From the NCBI GenBank assembly GCA_964522665.1, contig CAZFVY010000106.1, positions 1 through 24,751 of the forward strand: a DNA stretch of 24,751 nucleotides, in the 5' to 3' direction. Positions 14,875 through 22,395 of the stretch are shown here, one piece after another. Position numbers and translations under genes: made by a program. Below the pieces are notes generated by a model that saw only the letters and a program-made list of their open reading frames with translations, searched no databases and was not told the DNA's origin. The DNA is from CAZFVY01 sp964522665. GTDB taxonomy: Bacteria; Verrucomicrobiota; Verrucomicrobiia; Limisphaerales; CAZFVY01. Numbering within the stretch: position 1 is the stretch's first letter; every line of letters begins with the position of its first letter.

Positions 14875-15981
14875 ATGCCTCTGCCGTTGAATCCCAACCT
14901 GCGCTCGCTCCCGGTTTATCAGCCCGGCCGCCCAATCGAGGAAGTCGCCCGCGAAATCGGCTTGCCGCCGTCGGACATCATCAAATTGGCGTCCAACGAA
15001 AACCCTTTGGGGCCGTCGCCCGCCGCGTTGGACGCGATTGCCAAAACGCTCGGCCAACTCAACCTCTACCCGGATGGCAACGCCTACTATTTCAAGCGCA
15101 AACTGGCCGCCACGCTGGGCCTCGGCGCCGAGCATCTGATCGTGGGGAACGGCTCGAATGAAATCATCGAGTTCGTCGGCCACGCCCTGCTTGGACCCGG
15201 AGCCGAGGTGGTGGTTTCCCAATATTGCTTCGCGGTCTATCCGATCGTGACGGCGCTTTGCGGCGCGGAACTCGTGACCGTGCCCGCCCGCGCCTTCGGC
15301 CACGACCTGCCAGCCATGCTGCGCGCCATCACGCCGCGCACGCGAATCGTATTCGTCGCCAATCCGAACAATCCGACCGGCACGCTCGCCTCGGCCGCGG
15401 AGTTGCTCGCGTTCGTGCGCGAGGTTCCGCCAGACGTGCTGCTGGTGATCGACGAGGCTTATATCGAATTCCTCGACGAGCCGGCCGATTTGCTGCCGTT
15501 GGTGCGCGAAGGCGGACGCTTGAATCTGGTCCTGATGCGCACGTTCTCGAAGATTTACGGCCTCGCGGGCCTGCGAGTCGGCTACGGCGTCGGACACCCG
15601 GAGATGATCGCCGCCCTCGAGAAAGTTCGCCAACCATTCAACCTGAATTCCGTGGCGCAGACGGCGGCGCTCGCCGCCTTGGACGACCATGACCACGTTC
15701 GCAAGACGCGCCAGAATAACGCCGCCGGGATGCGGGTCCTGACTGAGGGGTTTCGCGAAATGGGCCTCGATTACGTGCCGTCCGCCGCGAACTTCGTGAT
15801 CTTCCGGGTCGGGGACGGGCAGCGGGTCTTCGCCGAGTTGCAGCGGCAGGGCGTGATCGTGCGCCCGCTGGGCGTTTACCAAATGCCGGAATGGCTGCGC
15901 GTCACGGTTGGCACAGCCTCCGAAAACGCGCGTTTTCTCGGCGCGTTGCGCAAATTGGGATTGAAACCCGGCCAGAACTGA
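14875..15981 (+). CDS. hisC: Histidinol-phosphate aminotransferase
   Basis: The 368-residue protein is a class I/II PLP-dependent aminotransferase of the HisC type. Landmarks in order are KLASNENPLGPSP near residue 40, GNGSNEIIEFVGHALLGPG (phosphate-binding region), ANPNNPTGT, DEAYIEF, and the PLP lysine Lys226 in TFSKIYGLAGLRVGYG. A C-terminal RVTVGTASEN segment supplies the Arg that binds the substrate carboxylate or phosphate. It transfers an amino group from glutamate to imidazole-acetol phosphate in histidine synthesis. Such enzymes may also act on aromatic amino-acid precursors. It follows the DRTGG gene by 39 bases in the same direction. No other his gene is nearby. Confidence 0.92.
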   Translation: MPLPLNPNLRSLPVYQPGRPIEEVAREIGLPPSDIIKLASNENPLGPSPAALDAIAKTLGQLNLYPDGNAYYFKRKLAATLGLGAEHLIVGNGSNEIIEFVGHALLGPGAEVVVSQYCFAVYPIVTALCGAELVTVPARAFGHDLPAMLRAITPRTRIVFVANPNNPTGTLASAAELLAFVREVPPDVLLVIDEAYIEFLDEPADLLPLVREGGRLNLVLMRTFSKIYGLAGLRVGYGVGHPEMIAALEKVRQPFNLNSVAQTAALAALDDHDHVRKTRQNNAAGMRVLTEGFREMGLDYVPSAANFVIFRVGDGQRVFAELQRQGVIVRPLGVYQMPEWLRVTVGTASENARFLGALRKLGLKPGQN

Positions 15982-16049
15982 ATAGTTATACCTGATTGAG
16001 CGGCCCGCGAAACGGCGGCCGCCGCGCGCGCGATTGATACGAAACCAAA

Positions 16050-17339
16050 GTGAAACCAACTGACCTCCGGGGAATATTGCAGTATATTCCGCGGTTCCGG
16101 GAAAAGACCTTCATCCTCGCCCTGGATGGAGCGATCATCACCGCCGAGAATTTTTCGAACCTCCTCCTGGACGTCGCGGTCCTCCGCTCGCTGAACATCC
16201 GCGTGGTGCTCGTCCACGGCGCGGCCCTCCAGATCAAGAACCTGGCCGAGCAGGGCAACATGGTGGCGTCGAACCTCGACGGCAGCGGCATCACCGACGC
16301 CGAAACCCTCAAGCTGGCGCTCACGGCGGCGAACCGCCTGACCCACGAGTTGCTCGAGGGGCTTTCCGCCAATGACCTGCGGGCCGCCAGCTCGAACGCG
16401 ATCATCGCGCACCCGCTCGGGATCCTTCACGGCGTCGATCACCTCTTCACCGGCAAAGTCGAGCGCGTCGATGTCGAATTGCTGCAGACGTTGCTCGCCC
16501 AGGGGATCGTGCCGGTCATTCCGCCGCTCGGTTTCGACGGCGACGGGAAAACCTATCGCGTGAATTCGGACAGCGTCGCCGTGGCCGTCGCCGAGGCGCT
16601 GAAGGCGATCAAGCTGATCTACGTCACGACGGAAGACGGGTTGATTTTTGGCGGCCAATTGATCCGGCAGATGCTGGTGGCCGATCTCGACGGCTTGCTG
16701 GCCAATCAGAAGGGTGAATTCGCGCCGTCGATTCTGTCCAAAGCGCAGCACGCCTCGGCGGCCTGCCGCGCGGGCGTCCCGCGCGTCCACATTATCAACG
16801 GCCAGGTGGACGAGGGCTTGCTGGCGGAGGTGTTCTCGAACGAAGGCATCGGCACGCTGATTTACGCGAACGAATATCAGCAGGTGCGCCGCGCCCAGAA
16901 GAAGGATGTGCGGAGCATTCTGGCGTTGACCAAGAATTCGGTGCAGAACGAGGAACTCGTCCGGCGCACCCGCCCCGGCATCGAAAAACAGTTGGGCGAC
17001 TACTACATCTTCGAGATCGACAAAAACCCGGTCGCGTGCGTCGCGCTCCACGTCTATGCCGAGCACGGCAAAGGGGAGTTGGCCTGCCTCTACGTCGATC
17101 CGTCGCATGAAAACCAGGGCATTGGCCGCAAGCTGATTCAGTTCGTCGAAAACAAGGCGCGCGAGGCCGGGTTGCATGAACTCCTGACGCTTTCGACCCA
17201 GGCGTTCACCTATTTCCAATCCAAGGGCGGCTTCGTGGAAGGCTCGCCCGACGATTTGCCGCCCGCGCGCCGTGAGAAATACGACCAGAGCGGACGGCAT
17301 TCCAAAGTGCTCGTGAAAAAGCTCGTCCGCGCCGCGTAA
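16050..17339 (+). CDS. argA: Amino-acid N-acetyltransferase (N-acetylglutamate synthase, ArgA type)
   Basis: The 429-residue protein has an amino-acid-kinase domain (about 1-280, with VVLVHGAALQIKNL, NRLTHELLEGLSANDLRA, and KLIYVTTEDGLI) fused to a C-terminal GNAT acetyltransferase domain (about 290-429). The GNAT acetyl-CoA loop is LYVDPSHENQGIGRKL, and LSTQAFTYFQSKGGFVEG follows. This is the architecture of classical ArgA, which makes N-acetylglutamate from glutamate and acetyl-CoA as the first step of arginine synthesis. The kinase-like domain normally senses arginine for feedback inhibition and does not phosphorylate. Translation starts at a GTG (16050) without a visible ribosome binding site. 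It lies 68 bases after hisC, possibly in the same transcript. Confidence 0.93.
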   Translation: MKPTDLRGILQYIPRFREKTFILALDGAIITAENFSNLLLDVAVLRSLNIRVVLVHGAALQIKNLAEQGNMVASNLDGSGITDAETLKLALTAANRLTHELLEGLSANDLRAASSNAIIAHPLGILHGVDHLFTGKVERVDVELLQTLLAQGIVPVIPPLGFDGDGKTYRVNSDSVAVAVAEALKAIKLIYVTTEDGLIFGGQLIRQMLVADLDGLLANQKGEFAPSILSKAQHASAACRAGVPRVHIINGQVDEGLLAEVFSNEGIGTLIYANEYQQVRRAQKKDVRSILALTKNSVQNEELVRRTRPGIEKQLGDYYIFEIDKNPVACVALHVYAEHGKGELACLYVDPSHENQGIGRKLIQFVENKAREAGLHELLTLSTQAFTYFQSKGGFVEGSPDDLPPARREKYDQSGRHSKVLVKKLVRAA

Positions 17340-17461
17340 GCGTCGGCTGAATTCATTCGCCAAACTGGCCGAACGCCAAGCCGTTCGGCCGCAATTCCTC
17401 GCGCGCGCGCCGCGACGCTTGACTTCCTTCCGACCCGCCAAGATAATCCCGGGCCTGATTT

Positions 17462-18784
17462 ATGTCTGCCGAGATTAGCCACAACGACCCCAGCGCGCGC
17501 AAAATCCTGATCGTCGATGACGAGGAGGTGGTGCTGTCCACGCTGCGTGAGTTACTGCAAATGGAAGGTTACCACGTCACCGCGGTAAACCATCCGACCA
17601 AGGCGCTGGAGCTTTTGCAGCGCGATCACTTCTCGGTGGTGCTCAGTGACCAGGAAATGCCGGACATGACGGGCCTGGTATTGCTCGGGAAGGTCAAGGA
17701 ACTGTTTCCCACCACGACCCGCCTGCTCATTACCGGACGGCTCGGGATGTCCGAGATCACGGACGCCGCCAATTCCGGGTTGGTCTATCGTTTTATTTCC
17801 AAGCCTTGGCTGCACTCCGAGTTGGTGCTGACCCTGCGCAACGCGGTCGAGCGGTATGAATTGCTCACCGAGAAGGCGGCGCTCCACGCCCGCAACGTCG
17901 CCCTGAATCTCAAGATCAGCCAGATGGCGAACGCCGCGCCCGCGGCCGACTCCGGCGGCGAGGCCGGCATGGTCGCGGGCGAAGGCGGCGAGCAAACCTA
18001 CGGCGGTGGCGGCGAAACCCAGGAAGGCGGCGCGGAGGTGGCGCCGGAAGGCGTCGATCTGGCGGTCCAGGCGTTCGTCAAGATGCTTTACACCTTCCAT
18101 CCCAACCTCGGCAATACCGCGATGCGCTCGGTCGCGCTCTGCCAGACGCTGGGCGAAACCCTCGAGTTGAACTCGAAGGACTTGAAGGACCTGCTGTGGG
18201 CGGCCGCGCTCTTCGACATCGGTTTGGTGCAGATCAACCGCGATATCGTGCGCCGCTGGATTCGCGGCCCCGAGAAGTGCACCGACGAGGAAATGGTGGA
18301 AATCAAGCGCCACCCGGCCAAAGCGGAGGAAATGCTGCAATTCTGCCCGATCTTCAAGGACGCCGGCGAGATTATCCGGATGCACCATGAAAACTGGGAC
18401 GGCAGCGGCTACCCGGACGGCATGAAGGGGGAGATGATCAACTACCTGAGCCGGCTGCTGGCCGTGGTGATCTATTTCTGCAACAAGCACAGCGCCAGCG
18501 TCCAGGTCATGGTGGACATCGAGTCGCAGGCGGAGAAGATGTTCGACCCCGAGGCGATTCAGGCGGTGGCCAAGGCGGTCCCGCTCACGACCATGCCCCG
18601 CGGTGAGCGCGAAATCCTGCTGATCGAGCTAAAGGCCGGCATGGTGCTCGCCAAGGACATTCTCAACGCGAACAATTTCCTCCTGCTCCCCAAGGGCCGC
18701 GAACTGAGCGACGTCCACATCAACAAGATTTTCAGCATCAACCGCGTCAGCCCGCTCGAGCCGTACGTGCTGGTTTACTGCTGA
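17462..18784 (+). CDS. Response regulator with degenerate HD-GYP output domain
   Basis: The 440-residue protein has a receiver domain (about 14-130) with acidic pocket Asp19-Asp20, phospho-acceptor Asp63 (VLSDQEMPDMTG) and Lys114 (FISKPW). A helix and a flexible Gly/Glu-rich linker (about 160-195) follow. The output domain (about 200-390) is HD-GYP-like and keeps His284, the His308-His309-Glu310 triplet and DGSGYPDG (313-320). The hallmark His-Asp pair is Phe251-Asp252, the following GK is GL, and the early metal-ligand His is replaced by Asn218. Loss of two metal ligands suggests that it binds rather than cleaves cyclic di-GMP, or acts through protein contacts. The last 50 residues (GMVLAKDILNANNFLLLPKG) form a small domain common after HD-GYP or HDOD domains. 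No histidine kinase is adjacent. Confidence 0.85.
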   Translation: MSAEISHNDPSARKILIVDDEEVVLSTLRELLQMEGYHVTAVNHPTKALELLQRDHFSVVLSDQEMPDMTGLVLLGKVKELFPTTTRLLITGRLGMSEITDAANSGLVYRFISKPWLHSELVLTLRNAVERYELLTEKAALHARNVALNLKISQMANAAPAADSGGEAGMVAGEGGEQTYGGGGETQEGGAEVAPEGVDLAVQAFVKMLYTFHPNLGNTAMRSVALCQTLGETLELNSKDLKDLLWAAALFDIGLVQINRDIVRRWIRGPEKCTDEEMVEIKRHPAKAEEMLQFCPIFKDAGEIIRMHHENWDGSGYPDGMKGEMINYLSRLLAVVIYFCNKHSASVQVMVDIESQAEKMFDPEAIQAVAKAVPLTTMPRGEREILLIELKAGMVLAKDILNANNFLLLPKGRELSDVHINKIFSINRVSPLEPYVLVYC

Positions 18785-18795
18785 CCCGCCCGCCG

Positions 18796-20613
18796 CTATT
18801 CGCGCGCGGCCCCGCGCGCCGCGATCGCCTCGGATAACATGCCCAGCGCCTCCGCGCGCGCGATGGCGCCGACCAACCGCCGCTGCGTCAGGGAATTGAC
18901 CACCGGCACGTTGCGCAATTCGCTCGTCAGCAGGATCGGCAGCGCGTCGAGCAAACGCTGATTCGGCGTCAGGCACGGCGGGGGCGGCCGCATCAGGTCA
19001 AAGGCGATCACCGCGGACAATTCCTGCCCCGCGCTCAGATACTCCTTCATGTCGTGCAGCGCCACCACCCCGAGCAGCCGCTCCTCCGCGTCCACCACCG
19101 GCAGGAAATTGTTCGGCCCGGTCAGGAAGCGGTCGGCGATCTGTCGGAACTTCAGCACTTCCCGGATCGGGGGCACGGGCGCCCGCATCACGTCGCCCAC
19201 GGTGATTTGCGTGGCCGCGCCGATCTGGGCGCTTTCGCGGTCGGTGTCCAGGCCCTTTTGCCGCAGCGGCTCGGTATAGACGCTCTCGGGCCGGAGGCGG
19301 CGGGTCACCAGCGTGGCGACCACGCACGCCACCATGAGCGGCGGCATGATCGAGTAATCGAGGGAAATCTCGAATACCATGATCATCGCCAGGAGCGGCG
19401 AATGCGTGGTGGCCGCGAGCATGCTCCCCATGCCGACGATGGCGAAGGCGCCCAACGGCAGCGGTTGCGCCCAGTGGATCAAATGCAGCAGCGCGCCAAA
19501 GGCGCTGCCCAAACCGGCGCCGAGGAAGAGCGTGGGCGTAAAGACGCCGCCGACCGCCCCGGAACCGACCGTCGCCAACGTCGCCAGGAATTTGGCGGCG
19601 ACCAGACCTGTCAGATACCAAAGCGTCAGGCGCTCCTGATGCAGAACATGGTTGGTCGCGGTGTAGCCGTTGCCCCAAACCTCCGGGTAGAGGAGGCTGA
19701 TCGCGCCGACGCACAATCCCCCGACGGCCATGCGCGCGTAGAGTGGAACCGGCTGCTTCCCAAACCAATTCTCGCTTTCCCGCAGCGCCTTCAGAAACCC
19801 CGCGCCCAGCAGGCCCGACAGCCCGCCGAGGCAGACGAACCAGGGCAATTGGCTTAGACGCGTGAAGTCGAAGGCCGGCACCTGATACCACGGATCAATG
19901 CCGAAAAAGCTGCGCGAAACCATCGTCGCCACCACGGACGCGAACACCAGCGGCGCGAACAGATTCATCGAGAAGTTGCCGAGCACGATTTGGGCGGCGA
20001 AGACGGCGCCCGCCACGGGCGCGTTGTAGGCCGCCGCGATCCCGGACGCGGCGCCGCACGCCACCAGCAGCCGCAGCCGGTATGGCTGCCAACCCGCCAA
20101 TTGGCCCCACTTGGAGGCGAGGGTCGCCGAAAGCTGGGTGATGAGCCCCTCCCGTCCGATCGATCCCCCGGTGCTGATGCTTAGGAGCGACGAACCCGCC
20201 TTGATGATCGCCGTGCGAAACGGCAGCCGCCCGTCTCCCGCCACCACCACCTCGAGCAGATTGCTCGAACCTTGCTTTCCGACCAGGCGGAAACCCCAAT
20301 ACAAAACCAACCCCGCCGCCAGTCCGCCGACCGCGGGGACCACCAAACGCGCCCAGTCCGGCAAGATCGCCGCGATCTCCGCCGGATCTCCGGTCTGCCC
20401 CATTACGAGCCATTCAATCGCGCCGTTGCACGCCTTGTACGCCAGGTTCGTCAAGCCGCCGAGGACGCCGACGCCACCGGCGAGCAACAAATGGAAAGCG
20501 TCCTCGCTGAAGTGGAGCCGTTCCCGCAGACGCAGGAGGTCCGCCCAATGCCGTTGAAAAAACGCTCGCACGACCGCCGCGAGCTGGTCCACAGTTTTAG
20601 GCCACCGCTGCAC
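18796..20613 (-). CDS. ClC-family chloride channel/transporter with CBS pair
   Basis: The 605-residue protein has a ClC membrane domain (about 40-460). It carries the anion-binding motif SISTGGSIGREGLITQ with the gating glutamate Glu155, the GSGAVGGVFTPTLFLGAGLG motif and the N-terminal GxS-type region GSSLL. A C-terminal pair of CBS domains (about 480-600, with TVGDVMRAPVPPI and VIAFDLMRPPPPCLT) would bind adenine nucleotides and modulate gating in the cytoplasm. I could not place the inner proton-transfer glutamate with confidence, so channel versus H+/Cl- exchanger is open. The start ATG at 20613 has no strong ribosome binding site. The gene converges on the response regulator, with only 11 bases between stop codons. 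A repeat cluster lies upstream of its start. Confidence 0.9.
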   Translation of the reverse strand: MQRWPKTVDQLAAVVRAFFQRHWADLLRLRERLHFSEDAFHLLLAGGVGVLGGLTNLAYKACNGAIEWLVMGQTGDPAEIAAILPDWARLVVPAVGGLAAGLVLYWGFRLVGKQGSSNLLEVVVAGDGRLPFRTAIIKAGSSLLSISTGGSIGREGLITQLSATLASKWGQLAGWQPYRLRLLVACGAASGIAAAYNAPVAGAVFAAQIVLGNFSMNLFAPLVFASVVATMVSRSFFGIDPWYQVPAFDFTRLSQLPWFVCLGGLSGLLGAGFLKALRESENWFGKQPVPLYARMAVGGLCVGAISLLYPEVWGNGYTATNHVLHQERLTLWYLTGLVAAKFLATLATVGSGAVGGVFTPTLFLGAGLGSAFGALLHLIHWAQPLPLGAFAIVGMGSMLAATTHSPLLAMIMVFEISLDYSIMPPLMVACVVATLVTRRLRPESVYTEPLRQKGLDTDRESAQIGAATQITVGDVMRAPVPPIREVLKFRQIADRFLTGPNNFLPVVDAEERLLGVVALHDMKEYLSAGQELSAVIAFDLMRPPPPCLTPNQRLLDALPILLTSELRNVPVVNSLTQRRLVGAIARAEALGMLSEAIAARGAARE

Positions 20614-20661
20614 CGCTCCATTTTCTTAAGTCACTGTCGCTTTGGCGAGCCTTCTTTTGGC

Positions 20662-20699
20662 CCGGCCGGGCGCCGAGAACCCAAATCGGTTTGAGTCCG
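20662..20699 (+). repeat. 38-bp direct repeat, copy 1
   Basis: This matches 20928-20965 in the same orientation with no gaps and about 8 mismatches by hand count. Shared cores are CCGGCC, CGCCG and TCGGTTTG. It lies just upstream of the inverted arm at 20729-20755 and appears to be part of the same repeat cluster. Confidence 0.6.
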
Positions 20700-20728
20700 T
20701 GCGGCGCCGCGGACGCCTCGACCCTCAT

Positions 20729-20755
20729 CACGGCTCGGCCGAGCCTCGCCCCACC
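20729..20755 (-). repeat. 27-bp arm of the 167-bp repeat family
   Basis: The segment is the reverse complement of the left arms at 4984-5010 and 6093-6119, with one variable base (the centre of the GGCTC-N-GCC part). It pairs with 20859-20885 in an outward-facing arrangement across 103 bases, opposite to the inward pairs in copies A and B. Confidence 0.8.
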
Positions 20756-20858
20756 ATTCGGGCTGGTGCATTCTTGGTGTGATCGCTCCGCGGCACGGCG
20801 CGGGACAAGCTGGAACGAGTTGACGAGCGAACCCTCGGCTAGACGCCACGCTGCTTTC

Positions 20859-20885
20859 GGTGGGGCAAGGCTCCGCCGAGCCCTG
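20859..20885 (+). repeat. 27-bp arm of the 167-bp repeat family
   Basis: The segment reads in the same sense as 4984-5010, with two differences: an A in place of G near position 9, and a C in place of G in the final CCGTG. The 103 bases between it and the arm at 20729-20755 show no gene. Confidence 0.8.
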
Positions 20886-20927
20886 AAAAAGCGGCGCGAG
20901 TCCCGATCTGCCAACCGAGCCTTGATT

Positions 20928-20965
20928 CCGGCCAGACGCCGCCACCCCAACTCGGTTTGGGGCCG
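20928..20965 (+). repeat. 38-bp direct repeat, copy 2
   Basis: Matches 20662-20699 with equal length. Together the two copies bracket the two 27-bp arms, within the 401-bp gap between the ClC gene and the TraB-like gene. That gap holds no other feature I can support. Confidence 0.6.
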
Positions 20966-21014
20966 CAAGCCCTCAAAACCAATCTGGATGCGGATGTCAC
21001 TTCGAACATCCGTC

Positions 21015-22190
21015 CTAATCTTTTCTCGCCGGCGTTCGCCGTAAGATCGAACGGAAACTCATCGCCTCAAAGTCCCGGGTCTTGGAAACGTGGAAGCCGG
21101 ATTGCTCGATCTCGGCGGCCAGCCCGGGCATGTGCATCGCGCCCCATGGAACCACGATCGTGTTTGTTTTCGATAGCTCGGTGTGAATCTCCTGGAGCAG
21201 GTGCTCGTTCCGTTTGGTCAGCAGATCATCCCACAGTTGTTCGCCGACCTTTGGGTCGGAACTCTTCGCCACCATCCTGACCAGGACGCTCTTGTCCAGC
21301 CCATCGCTGTAGAGTTGCGTGATCAGATTGAGCAGTTCGATCGTCGTCGGGGAGAATTGATCGATGTCCACGTCCGCCCGCCGGGATGACGCCTGGGGCG
21401 GCATGAAGCCCTCGTGCTGTTCGGCCAGGCCCAGCGAGTCTGCCAGCCGCTTGTAGCTAAGTTTGTGTTCGAGCAGGCGCTTTTCATCGGTCACCCCCTC
21501 GAGCAGGGCGATCGAATTGCTCGGGAAGGATTTTGTGACCTGGGAATAAAATCCCGCTTCACCCACGTGCATCATCGGAATCAATTCGATCCTCCGCCCG
21601 TCGGCGCGGCTGTAACTCCGGGCCTGGAGGATGACGCCGCTCGGGCGGAGCCGCAGGAAGCCCGCGCTAAAATGGCTCGCGGCGAGCGCAAGGCAGACGG
21701 CGAGATACGCCAGCGTCAGCGGCGCCAGGAGGAGAAGGTTCGCCGCGATAAAACCGGCCAGATTCCTCCCGCTGAAACCGCGCTCGCCGATCTTTTCATT
21801 GGGCACCAGCGGCCAGCGGAGCGCAAGACGCCCCTGCGCCCGGAATAGGATTTCGAGCGCGAGGCTCAGTTGAACGAGTGAGAGCGCCCAGGCGGCGGCT
21901 TGGAGCCAGTTATAGGCGTAGATCGAGACCGGGATCGTGGCGAGCATCCCCGCGGGAAGGAAAAGTGTCGCGGGAACGAACCAGCGCTTCGGAATCATCG
22001 GCGTCAACGCCATGAGCACGTAAACCACGAGCGCGCCCAGGAAACAAAGAATCGCCAGCAACGCCCGCGGCAGCGACAGGAGGTGAACGTCCAGCGTCAG
22101 AATCAGACCGTCGTCCAGGACCGAAAACAGCGCGTCAGCCAGAAAGACCGCCATGAACAGGCTGAGCACGAGGGAGATAAATTGCTTCAT
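21015..22190 (-). CDS. Membrane-anchored TraB/PrgY/TIKI-like protein
   Basis: The 391-residue protein has about five hydrophobic helices (near 3-23, 40-62, 72-92, 97-115 and 145-172), followed by a soluble TraB-like domain (about 195-385). Motifs of that family are IPMMHVG with His208, ALLEG with Glu231, KRNEHL with Arg328-Asn329 and the GAMH motif ending in His353. TraB/GumN/TIKI proteins are thought to be metal-dependent proteases or related enzymes. Eukaryotic TIKI cleaves Wnt, and bacterial PrgY and TraB interfere with peptide pheromones. The family normally carries its domain with a signal peptide or C-terminal membrane helices, so the N-terminal multi-helix module is a notable arrangement. 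It lies downstream of the ion-channel homologue in the same direction, with a 205-bp gap in which I see no other feature. Confidence 0.8.
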   Translation of the reverse strand: MKQFISLVLSLFMAVFLADALFSVLDDGLILTLDVHLLSLPRALLAILCFLGALVVYVLMALTPMIPKRWFVPATLFLPAGMLATIPVSIYAYNWLQAAAWALSLVQLSLALEILFRAQGRLALRWPLVPNEKIGERGFSGRNLAGFIAANLLLLAPLTLAYLAVCLALAASHFSAGFLRLRPSGVILQARSYSRADGRRIELIPMMHVGEAGFYSQVTKSFPSNSIALLEGVTDEKRLLEHKLSYKRLADSLGLAEQHEGFMPPQASSRRADVDIDQFSPTTIELLNLITQLYSDGLDKSVLVRMVAKSSDPKVGEQLWDDLLTKRNEHLLQEIHTELSKTNTIVVPWGAMHMPGLAAEIEQSGFHVSKTRDFEAMSFRSILRRTPARKD

Positions 22191-22395
22191 GATGATAAGA
22201 CACGGGCATTGTCGTTTGGCTCCGCCGGAAACGCAATTTCTTCCCGTGGCCCTCCCGCGTTCACCTCCGTCTTCGGCGGGGCTGGCCGCCGCGCCGTCAA
22301 CGACTGAGGGTTGCTGGCGTTCCGTTCGATTCGTTCCGCCCGGTCGTGGCTCCGGCGCTCAAGTACGCCGCGCGTCCTCGTCCGAACGCCTTCGG

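Noticed and set aside
15876..17441. 521-codon minus-strand open frame opposite hisC and argA
   Set aside because: It crosses two well-identified genes on the other strand and has GC-driven composition (Arg, Asp, Gln, Val), so it is a shadow.
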